In this document: positions 1 through 11,419 of the stretch, piece by piece
How positions within the stretch are numbered: position 1 is the stretch's first letter
Layout: each line of letters starts with the position of its first letter
Source: Paralithodes platypus
Taxonomy: Eukaryota; Arthropoda; Malacostraca; Decapoda; Lithodidae
Direction: 5' to 3'
Assembly: GCA_032716605.1 (NCBI GenBank)
Contig: CM064573.1
Coordinates: forward strand, 4,535,792 to 4,599,791
DNA length: 64,000 bases
Program-made: the position numbers and the translations under genes
Notes under the pieces: generated by a model
What the model saw: the letters and a program-made list of their open reading frames with translations, nothing else
Database searches by the model: none
Told to the model about the DNA's origin: nothing

Positions 1-396
1 TTTATTTAAGAGTCGGAAATTGAAGTTCCGATCAGACGCTAGTAAACATCTGAACGGTAGAGACGTGTCCCGTGATCTCCTCCACCACAATCCCCGCGCC
101 AGGCCCGGAGTCCTGACCTATAACCCTTATCTACCGAAGCCGGAATCCTCTGAACTAAACCAGGACCCTAGTTATAGCTAAGTCATTGATATATATGGCC
201 ATTTATACAATGTTTAGTTAGGGCATCCTGAGAGATAGGCTACCATAGTTCATACCATAAGGTAGGCGATCTCAGACTTTATTTTTATTTATGTTGATTA
301 ATTTTATATTTCGATTGGTGTGGTAAGAGATAACCTTTGGCCATATTATCCCCCACATTTTGGTGATTCCGATCGGTGTGTAGACTAGGGGTTGAG

Positions 397-1305
397 TTAG
401 GGCCAGTTTTCAACAGTTTTGTGGGACATAGATTGATCCCCCGCCGTTATGCTTCGACTTGACTGTCTCCATGGAAGCCTTAGTTCTACTAAATGAGGAG
501 TTTGTTGTACTTGTGCTTTATGAAGTACGGTTAGTGACGCTACCTGACGACGATGATCGAGTGTGTCTATTTCCATTACTCTCTCTTCCCTTTGACAAAC
601 TGAGGTAATGAGTCTTTCGGCTCTCCTCTGAACTTTATCAAGTAGAGAGAGGTGGCTTCGTGGGCTCCACATCCATGTAAGGGGAGCGTACTCAAGGTGT
701 GATCGAACCTGGGCTTTGTAAAGTGTTTTCAAACCTTCAGCATCTAGAAGATGTTTGATGCGCCGGAGAGCTGTTACTTTAAGTGACACTTTATGAGCTA
801 ACTCCTTAATGTGGTTTTCAAAGGTGAGCTTGCTGTCAAACTGTACTCCAAGGATGTTGAGGTTGTTGTTGATCATTAGGTCCTCCGTTCCAAGTTTTAG
901 TTTTCCATTGAGTAAAATGGCATCATTTGGTGAGTGGGTTATTACCATTGTTTGAGTCTTTTCGGAAGTGACCTTTACCTGCCACCTATGACTCCATGCA
1001 ATTATATATTTTAGGTGTTGATTTATTGTGTTGATAATTTCTTGTCGTTTATGTTTATTAAAAGTGTATGACAGAGTGCAGTCATCTGCATAAGCATGTG
1101 ATGATGGAAGTCCCTGGATGAGATCATTAATGAAAATGTTCTTGAGCAAGGGTCCTAAAACAGATCCCCGAGGGACTGAGGCTCCAATGGGATGACTGGT
1201 AGAGATCTGGCCTTTTATTATCACGGTCAAATTTCTTCCAATCAGGTAGTCTCCAAATAGCTGAAGCATGTTCCCGGCTATGCCAAGTGCCTTAAGTTTG
1301 GTCAT
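397..1305 (-). pseudogene. LINE-A reverse transcriptase, C-terminal half
   Basis: 302-codon open stretch covering the RT palm and thumb. It contains the template-grip region PRGSVLGPL near residues 45-53, the catalytic box HAYADD near residues 70-75, and the downstream GVQFDSKLTFENHI and YAPLTWM segments typical of non-LTR RT thumbs. Motif A (VIALDIASAFDCVWH) lies just upstream at about 1310-1378, in frame with this ORF but not covered by it. A frameshift near 1384 separates this half from the N-terminal half. Confidence 0.85.
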
Positions 1306-1378
1306 TAATACTTTGTGCCATACACAATCGAATGCACTAGCGATATCTAGTGCTATGACCAGAGTGGGGTTAGTAGCA

Positions 1379-1708
1379 TCATTCTAGAGCATTGTTCCAT
1401 GCTTGTGAAAGTGAAAGGAGTAGGTCAGATGTGGAACGGCCCTGTCTGAAGCCATATTGCTTGTTGCTTATTAAGTGATGTTCATCCAAGAAGATTGTAA
1501 GTTGTTCAGCAATATTTGTTTCAAATATTTTACTCACAACAGACAGTAAGGATATAGGGCAGTAGTTTTTTGGATCACATTTAGAGTTCTTCTTATGTAC
1601 TGGTACTAGTCTTGCTTGTTTCCAGAGTGTTAGCCATGTTTTTGTGAGTAGGCAGGATTGGTAAAGCTTGGTCAGAGACCTAGCTAGTTCTAAGGCACAG
1701 TTTTTCAA
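1379..1708 (-). pseudogene. LINE-A reverse transcriptase, N-terminal (fingers) part
   Basis: 109-codon open stretch with the fingers-domain signature: KQARLVPVHKKNSKCDPKNY followed by PISLLSVVSKIFE, then QYGFRQGRSTSDLL. These match RT motifs 0 to 2a of non-LTR elements. It leads into motif A after a frameshift near 1384. On the upstream side, the reading frame is broken around 1700-1740, where the linker from the endonuclease runs into a stop. Confidence 0.85.
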
Positions 1709-1740
1709 GGTGTGTGGACTAATCCTGAATTTATTTTATT

Positions 1741-3105
1741 CTACTCAGGTCCAGTCGCTTTATTTGTGTTTTGTGCCTTAAGATGTTTCAGCACATTGTC
1801 CTCTCTTATATCTATTTCTTGTAGCAGAACATTATTTGGTTGTGGTATGACTGGGGGAGGTCTGTTTGGTTCAGGCACAGTCATCTTTTTGCTAAACATA
1901 TTAGCTATTAGTTCAGCTTTTTCTTTGTTGCTGGTAGTGAAGGTACCATCTTCCTTTGTTAGTGCTGGAATTCTTTCATGAAATACAAGACCTTGTCGTT
2001 CTTTAATTAGTGACCACCATTGTTTTGTGCCAATTTGGTTGCCACATAGTTTCATTTTTGTATTTTGTTCCCATTTTTTCATAGCCCATTTGATGGTAGC
2101 TTTCATTTTCTTACAGGCCTTCTTATGTAGGTACTTGTTTCTTTGTGTAGAGCGATGCTTTAATTTTCTCCTGGCTCTATACTTGGCATAAGCAGCGAGA
2201 CAACACCTGTACCCAAACCATGGCTGATCTTCAGGTTTTGTGCTATAAGTACGATGTGGTACAAATTCCTGTTGTATCTGTGAAATATTAGAGGTCAGAG
2301 TGTCTGCATCTAGGTTTGGATCTTCAGTCATTATCATCTCCCATTCTGCTTGGCGTATTTTTTCCTTCATTGACACCCAGTCTGCATGTTGCCAGAGCCA
2401 TGTTTTCCTTTCACATCCTTCTTCAAAAGTAGTTGTGAGGTGCACTTGAGACAGGACTGCAAAGTGGTCTGATGATCCTACACTGTCTAATGGTCTACAT
2501 CGTACAGTGCCTTCACCTAGATCCGTAAGTACAGGATCAAGAGAGTCCCCTAGAATATGTGGAGGGAAGTCCATATGGTGTAAGAGGCCATGCACAGCTA
2601 GTAGGTCATTGAAAGAGCTTTAAACTAGATGTTGGTTTAAATCTCCTAAGATTATAATATATTGGCAATTATGCTCTTCCATAATAGTATCCAAATTATC
2701 TATGAGAAATGTTATTGGATCTCTTCCTTGCCATTGGGGGAGGTAGACAGCACAAAGTAATAGACCACTACCATTCTCCAAAGTGATTCGAAAACACATG
2801 ATTTCCATCACAGTTGGAAGTTGTACTGATAGTGTTTGAGCTTGCATGTTTTCCTTATGGCAAACAGCAATTCCTCCTCCCTGCATCCATTGACGGTCTC
2901 TTCTAATCCAGTGACTGTATCCTGGAATTTTTCCGAATGTTGTTTGTACACTATTGTCCAGGAAAGTCTCAACAGTCACACCAATGTCTATATTATGTTT
3001 CATGATGAAACTGTGTGCATTTGTGAGGAAACCACGAATGTTAGCAGACAAAATGTTCAGTTGGTGATGTCTGTGTTGTGGGGATGAACTGCTGGTGGTA
3101 GCCAT
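1741..3105 (-). pseudogene. LINE-A ORF2 start: APE-type endonuclease and linker
   Basis: Two open stretches (2620-3105 and 1741-2595) share one frame and are separated by a single TAA at 2617-2619. The product opens with the APE endonuclease: NILSANIRG, the catalytic-Glu box VTVETFLD, a GGGIAVCH strand, then IILGDLNQHL (Asp/Asn) and the SSDHF box after the stop. A long linker leads towards the RT (KATGPE). The start at 3105 overlaps the end of ORF1, as is usual in two-ORF LINEs. The endonuclease nicks target DNA to prime reverse transcription. Confidence 0.85.
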
Positions 3106-4188
3106 TATGCTGAATGTTGGGTGTTTGCCACACAGGATTATTTTGGTGCCAGGTGCTTGGGTGTTGGTAGACTGGCTGTGGTGGACTTGGAGGCAGGTTA
3201 TTATTTGAGTTTAGTAACTGACTATTTGCATGTGCCTGTCCTGCCAATAGTCTCCTTATTAACTGTTCTTGTTTTTTTCTGAAGCTCTAGTGATACAGAT
3301 CTCCTCTGTGTGTCCTGCATGGTGACGCAAGTTGCAGGTGGTTTTCTTCTTTTGATCAGCTAACCAGGTCCAGCATTGATCATAGACATGGCCACGTCTT
3401 CCACAGTAATCACAGGTCCTTGACCTACAATTGTTATCATTGTGACCACTGCATTGACACCAGTCACCAGTACCAGTTACGATCTGGTCCTCTCTGTATC
3501 CGTTGTTATTTTCACTGTTGTTGTTGTAGTAGTTGCTATTGTTGCTCTGGTTGTAGCTCCTGCTAGTGGTGGTGTTATTGTTTTCCTTCTGCTGCTATGG
3601 TTATTCTCGTTGTTCTTATAGCTACTATATCTGTTACTATTGTTGTTATTGTTCCTGTTTCTGTTATTAATATCGCCTCTTGATATATTGTTGTTGTTGA
3701 TGCTGCTGCTGCTGTTTCCTTTGCTGCTCCTGTTATTGTTGTTTTTATGTGTAGTATTTCTGTTATTTTGCTCTTCAGTATTTGAGGGGGAGGGAGTCTG
3801 AGATGGCACTTGATTGGATGGGTTCGTTAGTTTCCTTGGTTTGTCTGACTCCCACCAGTTGTTCCACTTATCATTCTTGGAACATATATGCTCCCAATCT
3901 TTGTCTATCTTAGCTGGGGAGGCACTGGTCTTATTTGATGACACAGCAATTTCATTATTATACTGTATACATCTGTTGCAGCAATTAGGTCAATCAGGTT
4001 GAGTGCCTCTACGAATAATGGTCTTTTATTTAGCAGAAGTTCCCGTTGATTTTTGTGTGATCTGATGATGTTTCGGGCAGTTGCAAGTTCAGACTGTAAT
4101 TGAAGCACAGTTGATATTAGGTCTTCTTTGCTTAATGCCTTCAAATGATCAGTGTCTTCATCTTGGAAGACATCCACAGGGTTTGTTG

Positions 4189-4252
<64 letters not shown>

Positions 4253-4297
4253 GGAAGACCCTAGCGGTAACAAGCGAACGCCAACCAATATCAACAT
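3041..4297 (-). pseudogene. LINE-A ORF1, gag-like nucleic-acid-binding protein
   Basis: The N-terminal piece (4297-3905) contains a helical, probably coiled-coil segment around LISTVLQLQSELATARN. After a frameshift comes an Asn/Ser-rich low-complexity region (3944-3477). Between the ORFs, one frame over, two zinc-knuckle motifs can be read on the minus strand: CQCSGHNDNNC (variant spacing, about 3462-3431) and CDYCGRRGHVYDQC (canonical CX2CX4HX4C, about 3415-3371). The C-terminal piece (3247-3041) is Gln/Pro-rich. The layout is that of a LINE ORF1 protein that coats the RNA. At least two frameshifts are present. Confidence 0.7.
4191..4249. repeat. (TC)n microsatellite
   Basis: About 30 uninterrupted TC dinucleotides. 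On the minus strand it would add an Arg-Glu run to the LINE-A ORF1 product, so it is either an expansion within the gene or the edge of the element. Confidence 0.95.
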
Positions 4298-4874
4298 TTT
4301 GGAAAACTAAAGCTCCTAAATTACTAACTCTCTAACATGAAATAGTGTTGTTGTTGTTTTTGTTTTGTGTTTTACCATATGGTTACCATTTTCTGTCAGT
4401 TTTTTGCTGCATTGGTTAACAAATAATGGAACAGAACTGCATGGGGCCTGACTTTTGACATTATGTCCCAATCTATATATCTATAGGTAGGGAGTTAAGT
4501 ATCTTTGACTTGTATTAACAGTCAAATATGGGTATTGTAAATTCGTTGTCTTTTAGATGGACTGCATATAAACTGGCCAAACCAATATATGTTTTGGTTG
4601 TCAAAGTACTTGTATCGATATTCTCTGCCAATCTATTTGTCAAGTTAAACTACCTCAAATTATCTGTGAAAACATTCTGTCGTTTGGTATATCAAGCAGT
4701 CTGTTTACATGATTGCTTAAATGTCTATTGGCTTGAGTCTGTCGAAGAGTCAGTGGCTGAGAGATAAATTTTATACTTCAGTTAAACACTGGGGGTCTAA
4801 TGATGATTAACCCCTTTAAGATCCGATTACCCATTTCTTTTCATTATTCTGCCTATTATTAGACGATTGAATTC
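4250..4874. other. Unassigned interval
   Basis: AT-rich sequence with only short open frames (for example 79 codons at 4528-4767) that resemble no known family. Nothing further was recognised. Confidence 0.5.
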
Positions 4875-5435
4875 AGAAGTGTGGGAGAGGGTACAATAGG
4901 GGAAGAGGGTTGTAGGAACGCTGAAAGAAGTAACAAGAAATAGGGTGGTCAGTATGGAAGTGAAGAAGTCCTTGCATGACAGTGTGGTAATCCCGACACT
5001 GACTTACGGAAGCGAAGCAGGGACGTTGGTTGAGAGACTCAGACCAAGAGTGAGAGCGGTGGAAATGAGTTACTTAAGAAGAGCGTGCGGAGTTACATGG
5101 AGGGATAGACAGACGAATGAGGAAGTAAGGAGGTGTGGTGTGGAGGTAGATGTGCTGGAAAGTGTGAAAAGGAACAACTTGAGATGGTTCGGCCATATGG
5201 AATGTATGGAAAGCGAGAGAATGACTTAGAGGGTGTATGAGAGCGAGGTGGAAGAACAGAGAGTGAGAGGTAGACCGAAGGAGAGTTGGAAGGATGGAGT
5301 GAGGAAGTATATGGATGAAGGCGGTGCTGGTTGGGAGGAGGGGCATCGAATGACTGGGGACAGAGGTGCATGGGGACGGTTCGTTCGTGGCCACCCCTTC
5401 GAGGATCACGGCGTTGGGCAATAGATAGATAGATT
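4875..5435 (+). mobile_element. RTE-like element, 5'-truncated 3' fragment
   Basis: About 560 bp collinear with the 3' end of the RTE-like copies at 15.6-16.16 kb and 17.9-18.4 kb. It encodes the post-RT region with LTYGSEAGTL, VRAVEMSYLRRACGV and NNLRWFGHM, then the GRPKESWKDGVRKYM tail. A TAG at about 5227 and a frame change before it break the frame. It ends in the family's characteristic TAGA/GATA repeat tail at about 5425-5435. This is a typical 5'-truncated target-primed insertion. Confidence 0.9.
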
Positions 5436-7140
5436 CAGATTAGGAAGGGTATATCGATGACAGAGGGTTAATTCACATAGTCGTTACCCTTATAATGTCC
5501 ACAAATCCTTGATAAACTGCCTAAAATCGCCATAATGAACTGGTAAAATGCATTATTATCTCTAAAGGGGTAACATTGTATATAATGGAATATATGTTGC
5601 TATTCTCAGGAGATAGATAACTTTAGTTTTGTTAATGATTTGTTTGCACGACTATAAGCGGTCGTATTGGTGAAGTTGAAGCTTAGTTAGTGTAACCTTT
5701 GTCTGTGAATTAGAGCACACTACAAACAAATCTGTAACAGGAAGATTCAAGAAAGAAAAACAAATTTGATGATGCCAATGTTTCGCTTGTTGAGGTTCTG
5801 ATTGTCCTGAAGAAGCTCTAAGGCGAAACGTTGTCATAGTGAAGGCCTTCGACAAATGAAGTTTGTCTTACCATTCTGTCAGTTTCTATCTTACAGGAAG
5901 AGTCAAGGAAGCTAGCATGGTGATATCCACTTCTCTGGGTTGAAATCTGTCCTGTAGTCTTCTGGCTATACCTAATGTTCACTCAACCAAACACACCTTC
6001 ATTCTGTCCATCACATCTCCTCAGTTTCATTGTTCTTCGATGTAATTCCATATCTTCGACGTAAGAATTATCCCTTCGACGATTACATTCTTGGAATTCC
6101 AAATGTCACACATTGCCCTTCAGCAACTGTTGACGTGTATTCTCTTTCGCTGCTTCAACCTGTTTCTAACTACTAATGTTTGGGTTCAGGATAACCATTG
6201 CAGAAGAACCTCTATACTGTATATATGGACAGCATTTCGACCAAAAAAAACGCCACCCAGACCCCCCTTCAAGATAAATATGTACGTTTTTCGGTAAACA
6301 AAATGCCTGGCCTAAGGCCCACTTCTACTAAAAATGTCTATAATCCCCAAACTAATGAGGTGAAATGTTTTAAAATCTCAAAACAAATGGAATGATACAG
6401 GGCAGTTCCAAAAAATCCCGTCCTGCACCAGATAGGGTTAACAGTATTCACCCATGTCCTGTTCTTTCCTCACTCTTACCTTTCCTTTCCCATCATTAAC
6501 TAGCATACCTCTTCCTTCATCTCCCTTACTTCTTTCTGCATCTTCTGCTTCTCAATTGACCACTTGCTAGTTTTGGGCAATAGGGAAGTTGGGCCTATAC
6601 ACAAAATAGCTAAAATGATGTCGTAGTGCATCTATAAACACATAAAACCCAACCCAAAATACTTGTTATCAATCAGGAACCTACACATTTCTAGGGTTTA
6701 TGTTTTATCTCGATGTTTACAGTTCCAACTTACTTTCTCCTCCTCGTAGGCTCCTATCCCTCTCTTTCATGAACCCTTTGACTATTATGATGCATTTTGA
6801 CAGTTTATTCCGGCTATCATTAGACGATGTTATGCAATTTAGGAAGGATGAGTGGGAATGATATGAGTAAATGCTATTTCAATAAACCCTATTTTCCGTA
6901 TACCCTTCCTAATCTGAATAAAATCGTATAATAATAGCCAGAACATAGAACAATAATCCGTCATCGTATCTTCTAAGGGTGAAGCTAATTGAATTTCTCT
7001 GCTCTTGTAATTTCATCTTCACCTTCCTGTCTCTTTCCTCCCGTTCACTCTCCCTCACTTGTGTGCTGCTTCTACTCTCACTTTATTTTAACTTCAGGCC
7101 CTTCCTTGGTATTCCACTTCAGCGTTTCTAACCTGATTTT
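5436..7140. other. Unassigned interval with a Penelope-tail-like sequence
   Basis: No gene could be supported. On the minus strand at 5652-5855 a short frame (about 67 codons) contains repeated CGAAAC-type sequence, which recalls the tails of Penelope-like elements, but the match is from memory and weak. The rest is AT-rich and featureless, apart from a poly-A stretch near 6241. Confidence 0.35.
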
Positions 7141-7149
7141 GTCTTCGTG

Positions 7150-7280
7150 TATATATATATAATGTGCACACACACACTCTCTTACTCCCTCTCTCACACA
7201 CACACAGAGCCTTCATCCTTTCTATTCACTTTCCCTTATTCTCGGGATTTGCATGACCATTGTATTGATGTAAACAAACT

Positions 7281-7318
<38 letters not shown>
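7150..7318. repeat. Microsatellite cluster (TA, CA, TC)
   Basis: A short TA run (about 7150-7162), CA runs (7165-7207) and a TC run (7285-7318) lie close together. They produce spurious short ORFs and were not called as genes. Confidence 0.85.
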
Positions 7319-7320
<2 letters not shown>

Positions 7321-7576
7321 ATTTGTGGACCCATTTGGTGAGTTCTATGGGAAGCGCAACCTCTACCTCCATGACGGTGTGCACTAGCGGTAAAATCAAA
7401 CTTGGTGATTGCCTAAATCACCATCTTTACAGCTTGCTGAGGGTAAGCAAAAATGTAGGAATCATCCCCCAGCATGAAAAGAGCAAACCTTCACCAGCAG
7501 ATGATCTCAAAATTCCAAAAAGAGGTCCCATAAAAGAAGGAGTTAGTCCCTCTGAGAGCAATAATATCTCTCAACA

Positions 7577-7767
7577 AATTATTATGTTCTCTCCACCAAC
7601 CAACTCTACTCCTAAAATCGATTAATGAAATTAACAGACACATGTGGCAGTCCGGGGATTCGAACCCAGGATGTTCACACCGAAAATCAACACACTATGC
7701 ACTGCACCACGAAGACAGTTAAAGAATACTACACAAGCCTACGATTTATTATGCAGTTTCGAATCCT
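7577..7767 (-). mobile_element. tRNA-derived SINE, copy 1
   Basis: On the minus strand a tRNA-like block reads GTGGTGCAGTGCATAGTG (A-box side), then GGTTCGAATCC (B box). It is preceded by a head containing GCATAATAAATCGTAGGC and followed by a tail with GGAGTAGAGTTGGTTG. The D-arm and anticodon region look most like tRNA-Arg(TCG), but the match is imperfect. The same unit recurs at 7901-8091 with only two base differences, and in the other orientation at 10486-10675. Confidence 0.8.
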
Positions 7768-7900
7768 GCATACCAATCTTAGCATGTACAATTTCCCAAC
7801 TGCGCTATCGGAGGCTATGCATAGGTGAAAGGAAATAGTAATTAATGGGGCACTTAACCCTAGGGAAGACCTCTTGATAAATTACTACTGAACCCGAATG

Positions 7901-8091
7901 AATTATTATGTTCTCTCCACCAACCAACTCTACTCCTAAAATCGATTAATGAAATTAACAGACACATGTGGCAGTCCGGGGATTCGAACCCAGGATGCTC
8001 ACACCGAAAATCAACACACTATGCACTGCACCACGAAGACAGTTAAAGAATACTGCACAAGCCTACGATTTATTATGCAGTTTCGAATCCT
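7901..8091 (-). mobile_element. tRNA-derived SINE, copy 2 (near-identical tandem partner)
   Basis: 191-bp unit offset exactly 324 bp from copy 1, with the same ends and two substitutions (T/C and A/G). A 133-bp spacer separates the two. The near identity suggests a recent local duplication of a larger segment rather than two independent insertions. Confidence 0.8.
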
Positions 8092-8344
8092 TCAGAATTC
8101 CCCAATAGATTGAGAGGTGTCACGCAACTCCCTCTAGACTCGACACCTCAGTAGCCAATTTCTGAACCACTAGATAGTGGTTCTTCTACCTCAAGTGAGG
8201 ATTCACCAAACATAGGGAATTGCAACACCTTTGATACTGTACAGAGAAATAGTGTGCAAGAAAATACACTACCCCCAGAGACCCCATTCTCTTCGGGAAA
8301 CGGGGTAAACTAGGGGGTTCTAAGAAAAACCTCAATCCTCTTAG

Positions 8345-8896
8345 GGTAGTAGTATTTAATGCCAGGTCAATTAGGAATACATTTTCTTAACTTCGGGAAT
8401 TGTTGTCTACGGAATGCTGGATTCACAGTGATACCATAGATTATGTTAGGGAATTTGAAATACCTGGATATAGAATTTTCCACAAAGATCGAACCATGCA
8501 GGATGGGGGCGGAATTCTTTTGTACATCAGAGATTTTCTAAATCCAATTGACTGCAAGATCAGGTCAGAACATGAACTGCTTGGAGTAGACTTCAATCTA
8601 GGTAACTCTATCTATAGGATTGTTTTGGTGTACAGGCCTCCACATCAAAATGTTGAAAAGGATACACAATACTGATTGCTGTTATCGAGGGTAAAACCAA
8701 TGTGATTTTCGGTTTCTTCAATTGCCTAGTAAACTGGGAAGCAAGAACTGCCAATGCTGAAGGTAGGCATCTTGTTGACTTTACTAATGATAACTTTTTC
8801 ACCACTGAAGATGAAAGTGTGACCAGCTTATCTGTTGGGGAATCACTGGGAGGTAGTGACCACAATCTAGTTAGGTTCTCTTTTCGCTCCTTTTAG
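8345..8896 (+). pseudogene. LINE-B APE endonuclease, decayed
   Basis: Opens with VVVFNARSIRN, has a stop, then resumes in the open frames 8400-8675 and 8702-8896. The first carries the Glu box as STECWIHSD, then the GGGILLYI strand. The second carries a degraded Asp-box as FGFFNCLVNWE, where the family has GDFN, and ends with the SDH box GGSDHNLVRF. Loss of the catalytic Asp and the frame break near 8675-8702 indicate a dead enzyme. Confidence 0.8.
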
Positions 8897-9479
8897 CAGC
8901 AGACCCACCAGTCCTCGGAGTGCAAAACTAGATTTCCGTTGTGCAAATTTGTAATGCCTTCGGGGAAGCCTATCCCAGATCAGACTTGAGGGTGAGAATG
9001 TTAATGCGATTTAGTGCTCATTCAAAGAGCAGTTTATGGATCAACAAACTGCATTCATTCCTACTAAACTTACAAAATCAAGCATCCCAACCAAAATGGT
9101 TCACAAGTGACATCACTTTAGCAATTAGAATGATAAAGGATGCATACAGAAAGGCCAAAAGAAGTCAAGACCAAAGTGATTTAGATTCCTTCAAAAATAA
9201 ATTTAGAAAAGTGAAATTTCGTATATAGGAAGCAAAGCAGAATGGGTTGCAACCCTCTGCAAAGAGAGTCCTAAAGAGTTCTTCAGCTATGTGAACAGCA
9301 GGAAGCCATTCAAAAGTAGCATTGGACCTCTAAAGGATCCAACAGGCCAACTTCAAACTTCTGACACTGATATAGCTAAATCCCTAATATACTATTTTGC
9401 CTCGGTATTCACAAGGGAAAATACCAGTGACATGCCAAGTCCAAGTCCATGAGGATGTAGCCCAGAGCCCAGAGGAGGG

Positions 9480-10880
9480 AGCAAAAAGAATAGATAAATT
9501 AAATAGGTTCAAGTCATTCGGCCCTCATAGCTTTCTTCCCCGAATTGTACGAGAAGTGTGAGATGAAATAGCACCTTTCTTGGCAGACATCTTCAATAAA
9601 TCATTAGAAAATGAAGAGGTCCTCGAAGACTAGAAACTGGCCAATGTGACCCCAATCTTTAAGAAAGGGAATCACGATTGTCCCCCCCCAAAAAAAAAAT
9701 CGGCCAATTAGCTTGACTTCTATCATAATAAAACTCTTAGAAGGGATACTAGTAGACAAGATAGTTGACTACCTAGAAATTCACAATTTAATTACAGACT
9801 CCCAACATGGATTCAGGCCACACCGATCATGTCTTACCAATTTGCTGGAATTTGTCCATGAAATGTTGAGTGAGTATGACAAAAGTAGAGCCATAGACAT
9901 CCTTTACTTAGATTTTCAAAAAGCTTTTGACAAAGTGCCTCATTGCAGGCTAATGTCAAAAGTGAGTGCGCTAGGTATCAAAACAGAGGTCACAAATTGG
10001 ATAGAAAGTTGGCTAACTGGTAGGCAACAACGAGTGGTAATCAATGGTGTTTCTTCTGAGTGGACTGTAGTCACTTCTGGAGTTCCACAGGGATCTGTCC
10101 TTGGCCCACTTCTGTTTATCATATATGCCAATGACATCGATATTGACTGATCTCCAAGTTTGCAGATGACGTAAAACTTGGAATTAATGTGAAAGACCCC
10201 AAAGGAGTTGAACAGCTCAGGATGTACCTCAACAGACTGGGTGAATGGTCGGAGACATGGCAGATGCCTCTAAACTTGGAAAAGTGCAAGGTGATGCATA
10301 TCGGCCAAGCAAACCCCAAGTCAGGCTATTCACTATTGGGAATGCCTCTGGAAGTGACTGACTTGGAAACAGATTTTAGGTGTTCTGATTAGCAGTGACC
10401 TAAAGTTTTCCAAGCAGAGCATTGAAGTTGAGAAGAAAGCTCAGAAATGACTGGGCTATATTAAGAGGCAATTTAATTATAGATAGAAGTTGCATAATAA
10501 ATCGTAGGCAGTGTCCACCATTCTTTAACTGTCTTCGTGGCGCAATGCATAAGGTGTTGATTTTCGGTGTGAGCGTCCTGGGTTCGAATCCACGGACTGC
10601 CACATGTGTTTGTAATATTTCATTAATCGATTTTAGGAGTAGAGTTGGTTGTTGGATAGAACATAATAATATAAGGAAATAGTCCTTACACTTTACAACG
10701 CTCTGATACGGCCTCTCCTGGAGTATGCTGTTCAATTCTGGTCACCAGCACTTAGGAAAGATATGGATTGACTAGAAAGTGTACAACTGTACATGCTAGA
10801 GCTCTAAAGCTTATTCCATCGTTTAGAAGATTGAGCTATGAGGACTGGTTGAGTGCTCTTGATCTCTTTCCGTTGGAGAT
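9480..10880 (+). pseudogene. LINE-B reverse transcriptase, broken by stops and a SINE
   Basis: The best stretch is 9713-10150: [15 protein letters not shown], then [17 protein letters not shown], motif [15 protein letters not shown], and the [19 protein letters not shown] grip. The following KFADDVKLGI-like active-site region is out of frame at about 10150. Further thumb segments occupy 10189-10480. After the SINE, translation of 10690-10760 gives LYNALIRPLLEYAVQFWSP in the expected place, which proves the SINE landed inside this copy. Confidence 0.85.
10486..10675 (+). mobile_element. tRNA-derived SINE, copy 3, inserted in LINE-B RT
   Basis: Plus-strand copy of the same SINE: head GCATAATAAATCGTAGGC, A-box region GTGGCGCAATGCATAAGG, B box GGTTCGAATCC, and a tail with GATTTTAGGAGTAGAG. 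It splits the RT thumb coding between the RQFNYR and LTLYNALIRPLLEY segments. No clear target-site duplication was found. Confidence 0.85.
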
Positions 10881-10889
10881 ATCCTAGCT

Positions 10890-11419
10890 AAGGACTCTAC
10901 CTGCCTCTGAAGTGATACAGAATGTAACAAGTATTAAGGTCATGTGATAATCTGTTCCTTAGACTAAAGTAAGTCTACTCAGGAAATTTGTATTTTTATG
11001 TTAACACTATGGATGCAATAGGGTTTCCAATATACTCAATAATCTTAAGGATTAGGATTAGAGTAAGAGTACAAATATTTTGGTAATACAGTACCTGAGG
11101 CCATGACTATGTAGGCCAACATATTAACAAATTTGGATGATAATGAATGTTTAATTTATCTTGGGATGTATAAGCTAAATGAATAGTTTATTCTTGTGTT
11201 ACACCAACTGTTCTATCAAACGTAAAGGTGCTAACACTACAGGCTTCCTTTAAGAAACGCCGCCTGTAACCCTCTTTTATATATTTCTTTGATCTGACTA
11301 GTACGTGTTTACTTGGACCTTATCTGGTTTATTAGTGGTATTCGATGTTCATGATGAATGTCCCCCTCCAGTCTTGAGAATTCAGGCGCATCGTCATTGA
11401 TGAAGGGGTCAATAATAAA
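10890..11419. other. Unassigned interval
   Basis: AT-rich sequence with no open frame that resembles a known protein. Nothing supported. Confidence 0.5.

Larger units (their letters stand above)
1..4297 (-). mobile_element. Non-LTR retrotransposon (LINE-A), near full-length but decayed
   Basis: Read on the minus strand, this is a two-ORF LINE: a gag-like ORF1 (about 4297-3041), then an APE endonuclease and reverse transcriptase (3105-397), then a 3' UTR reaching the window edge, where the minus strand ends in an A-rich AATAAA-like stretch. A TC/GA microsatellite at 4191-4249 lies inside or just upstream of ORF1. Several frameshifts and stops show it is inactive. The RT has the HAYADD form of the active site. 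The clade is not resolved; jockey or I-group are possible. The 5' limit is uncertain and the 3' limit may lie outside the window. Confidence 0.8.
7440..10890 (+). mobile_element. CR1/L2-like non-LTR retrotransposon (LINE-B), broken by SINEs
   Basis: Fragments on the plus strand follow the order of a CR1/L2-type ORF2. There is a possible N-terminal region (7440-8345), an APE endonuclease (about 8345-8896), a linker (8941-9480) and RT (9480-10480, then 10690-10880). Two SINE copies sit in the 5' part and a third splits the RT thumb. A run of stops, frameshifts and a poly-A tract near 9690 make it inactive. The coding match ends near 10880; no 3' tail was recognised. Confidence 0.8.

Noticed and set aside
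4081..4335. Ser-Leu repeat ORF
   Set aside because: Translation of a TC microsatellite.
7650..7730. tRNA gene on the minus strand
   Set aside because: A and B boxes are present, but there is no paired acceptor stem and the unit recurs with the same non-tRNA head and tail, so it is a SINE.
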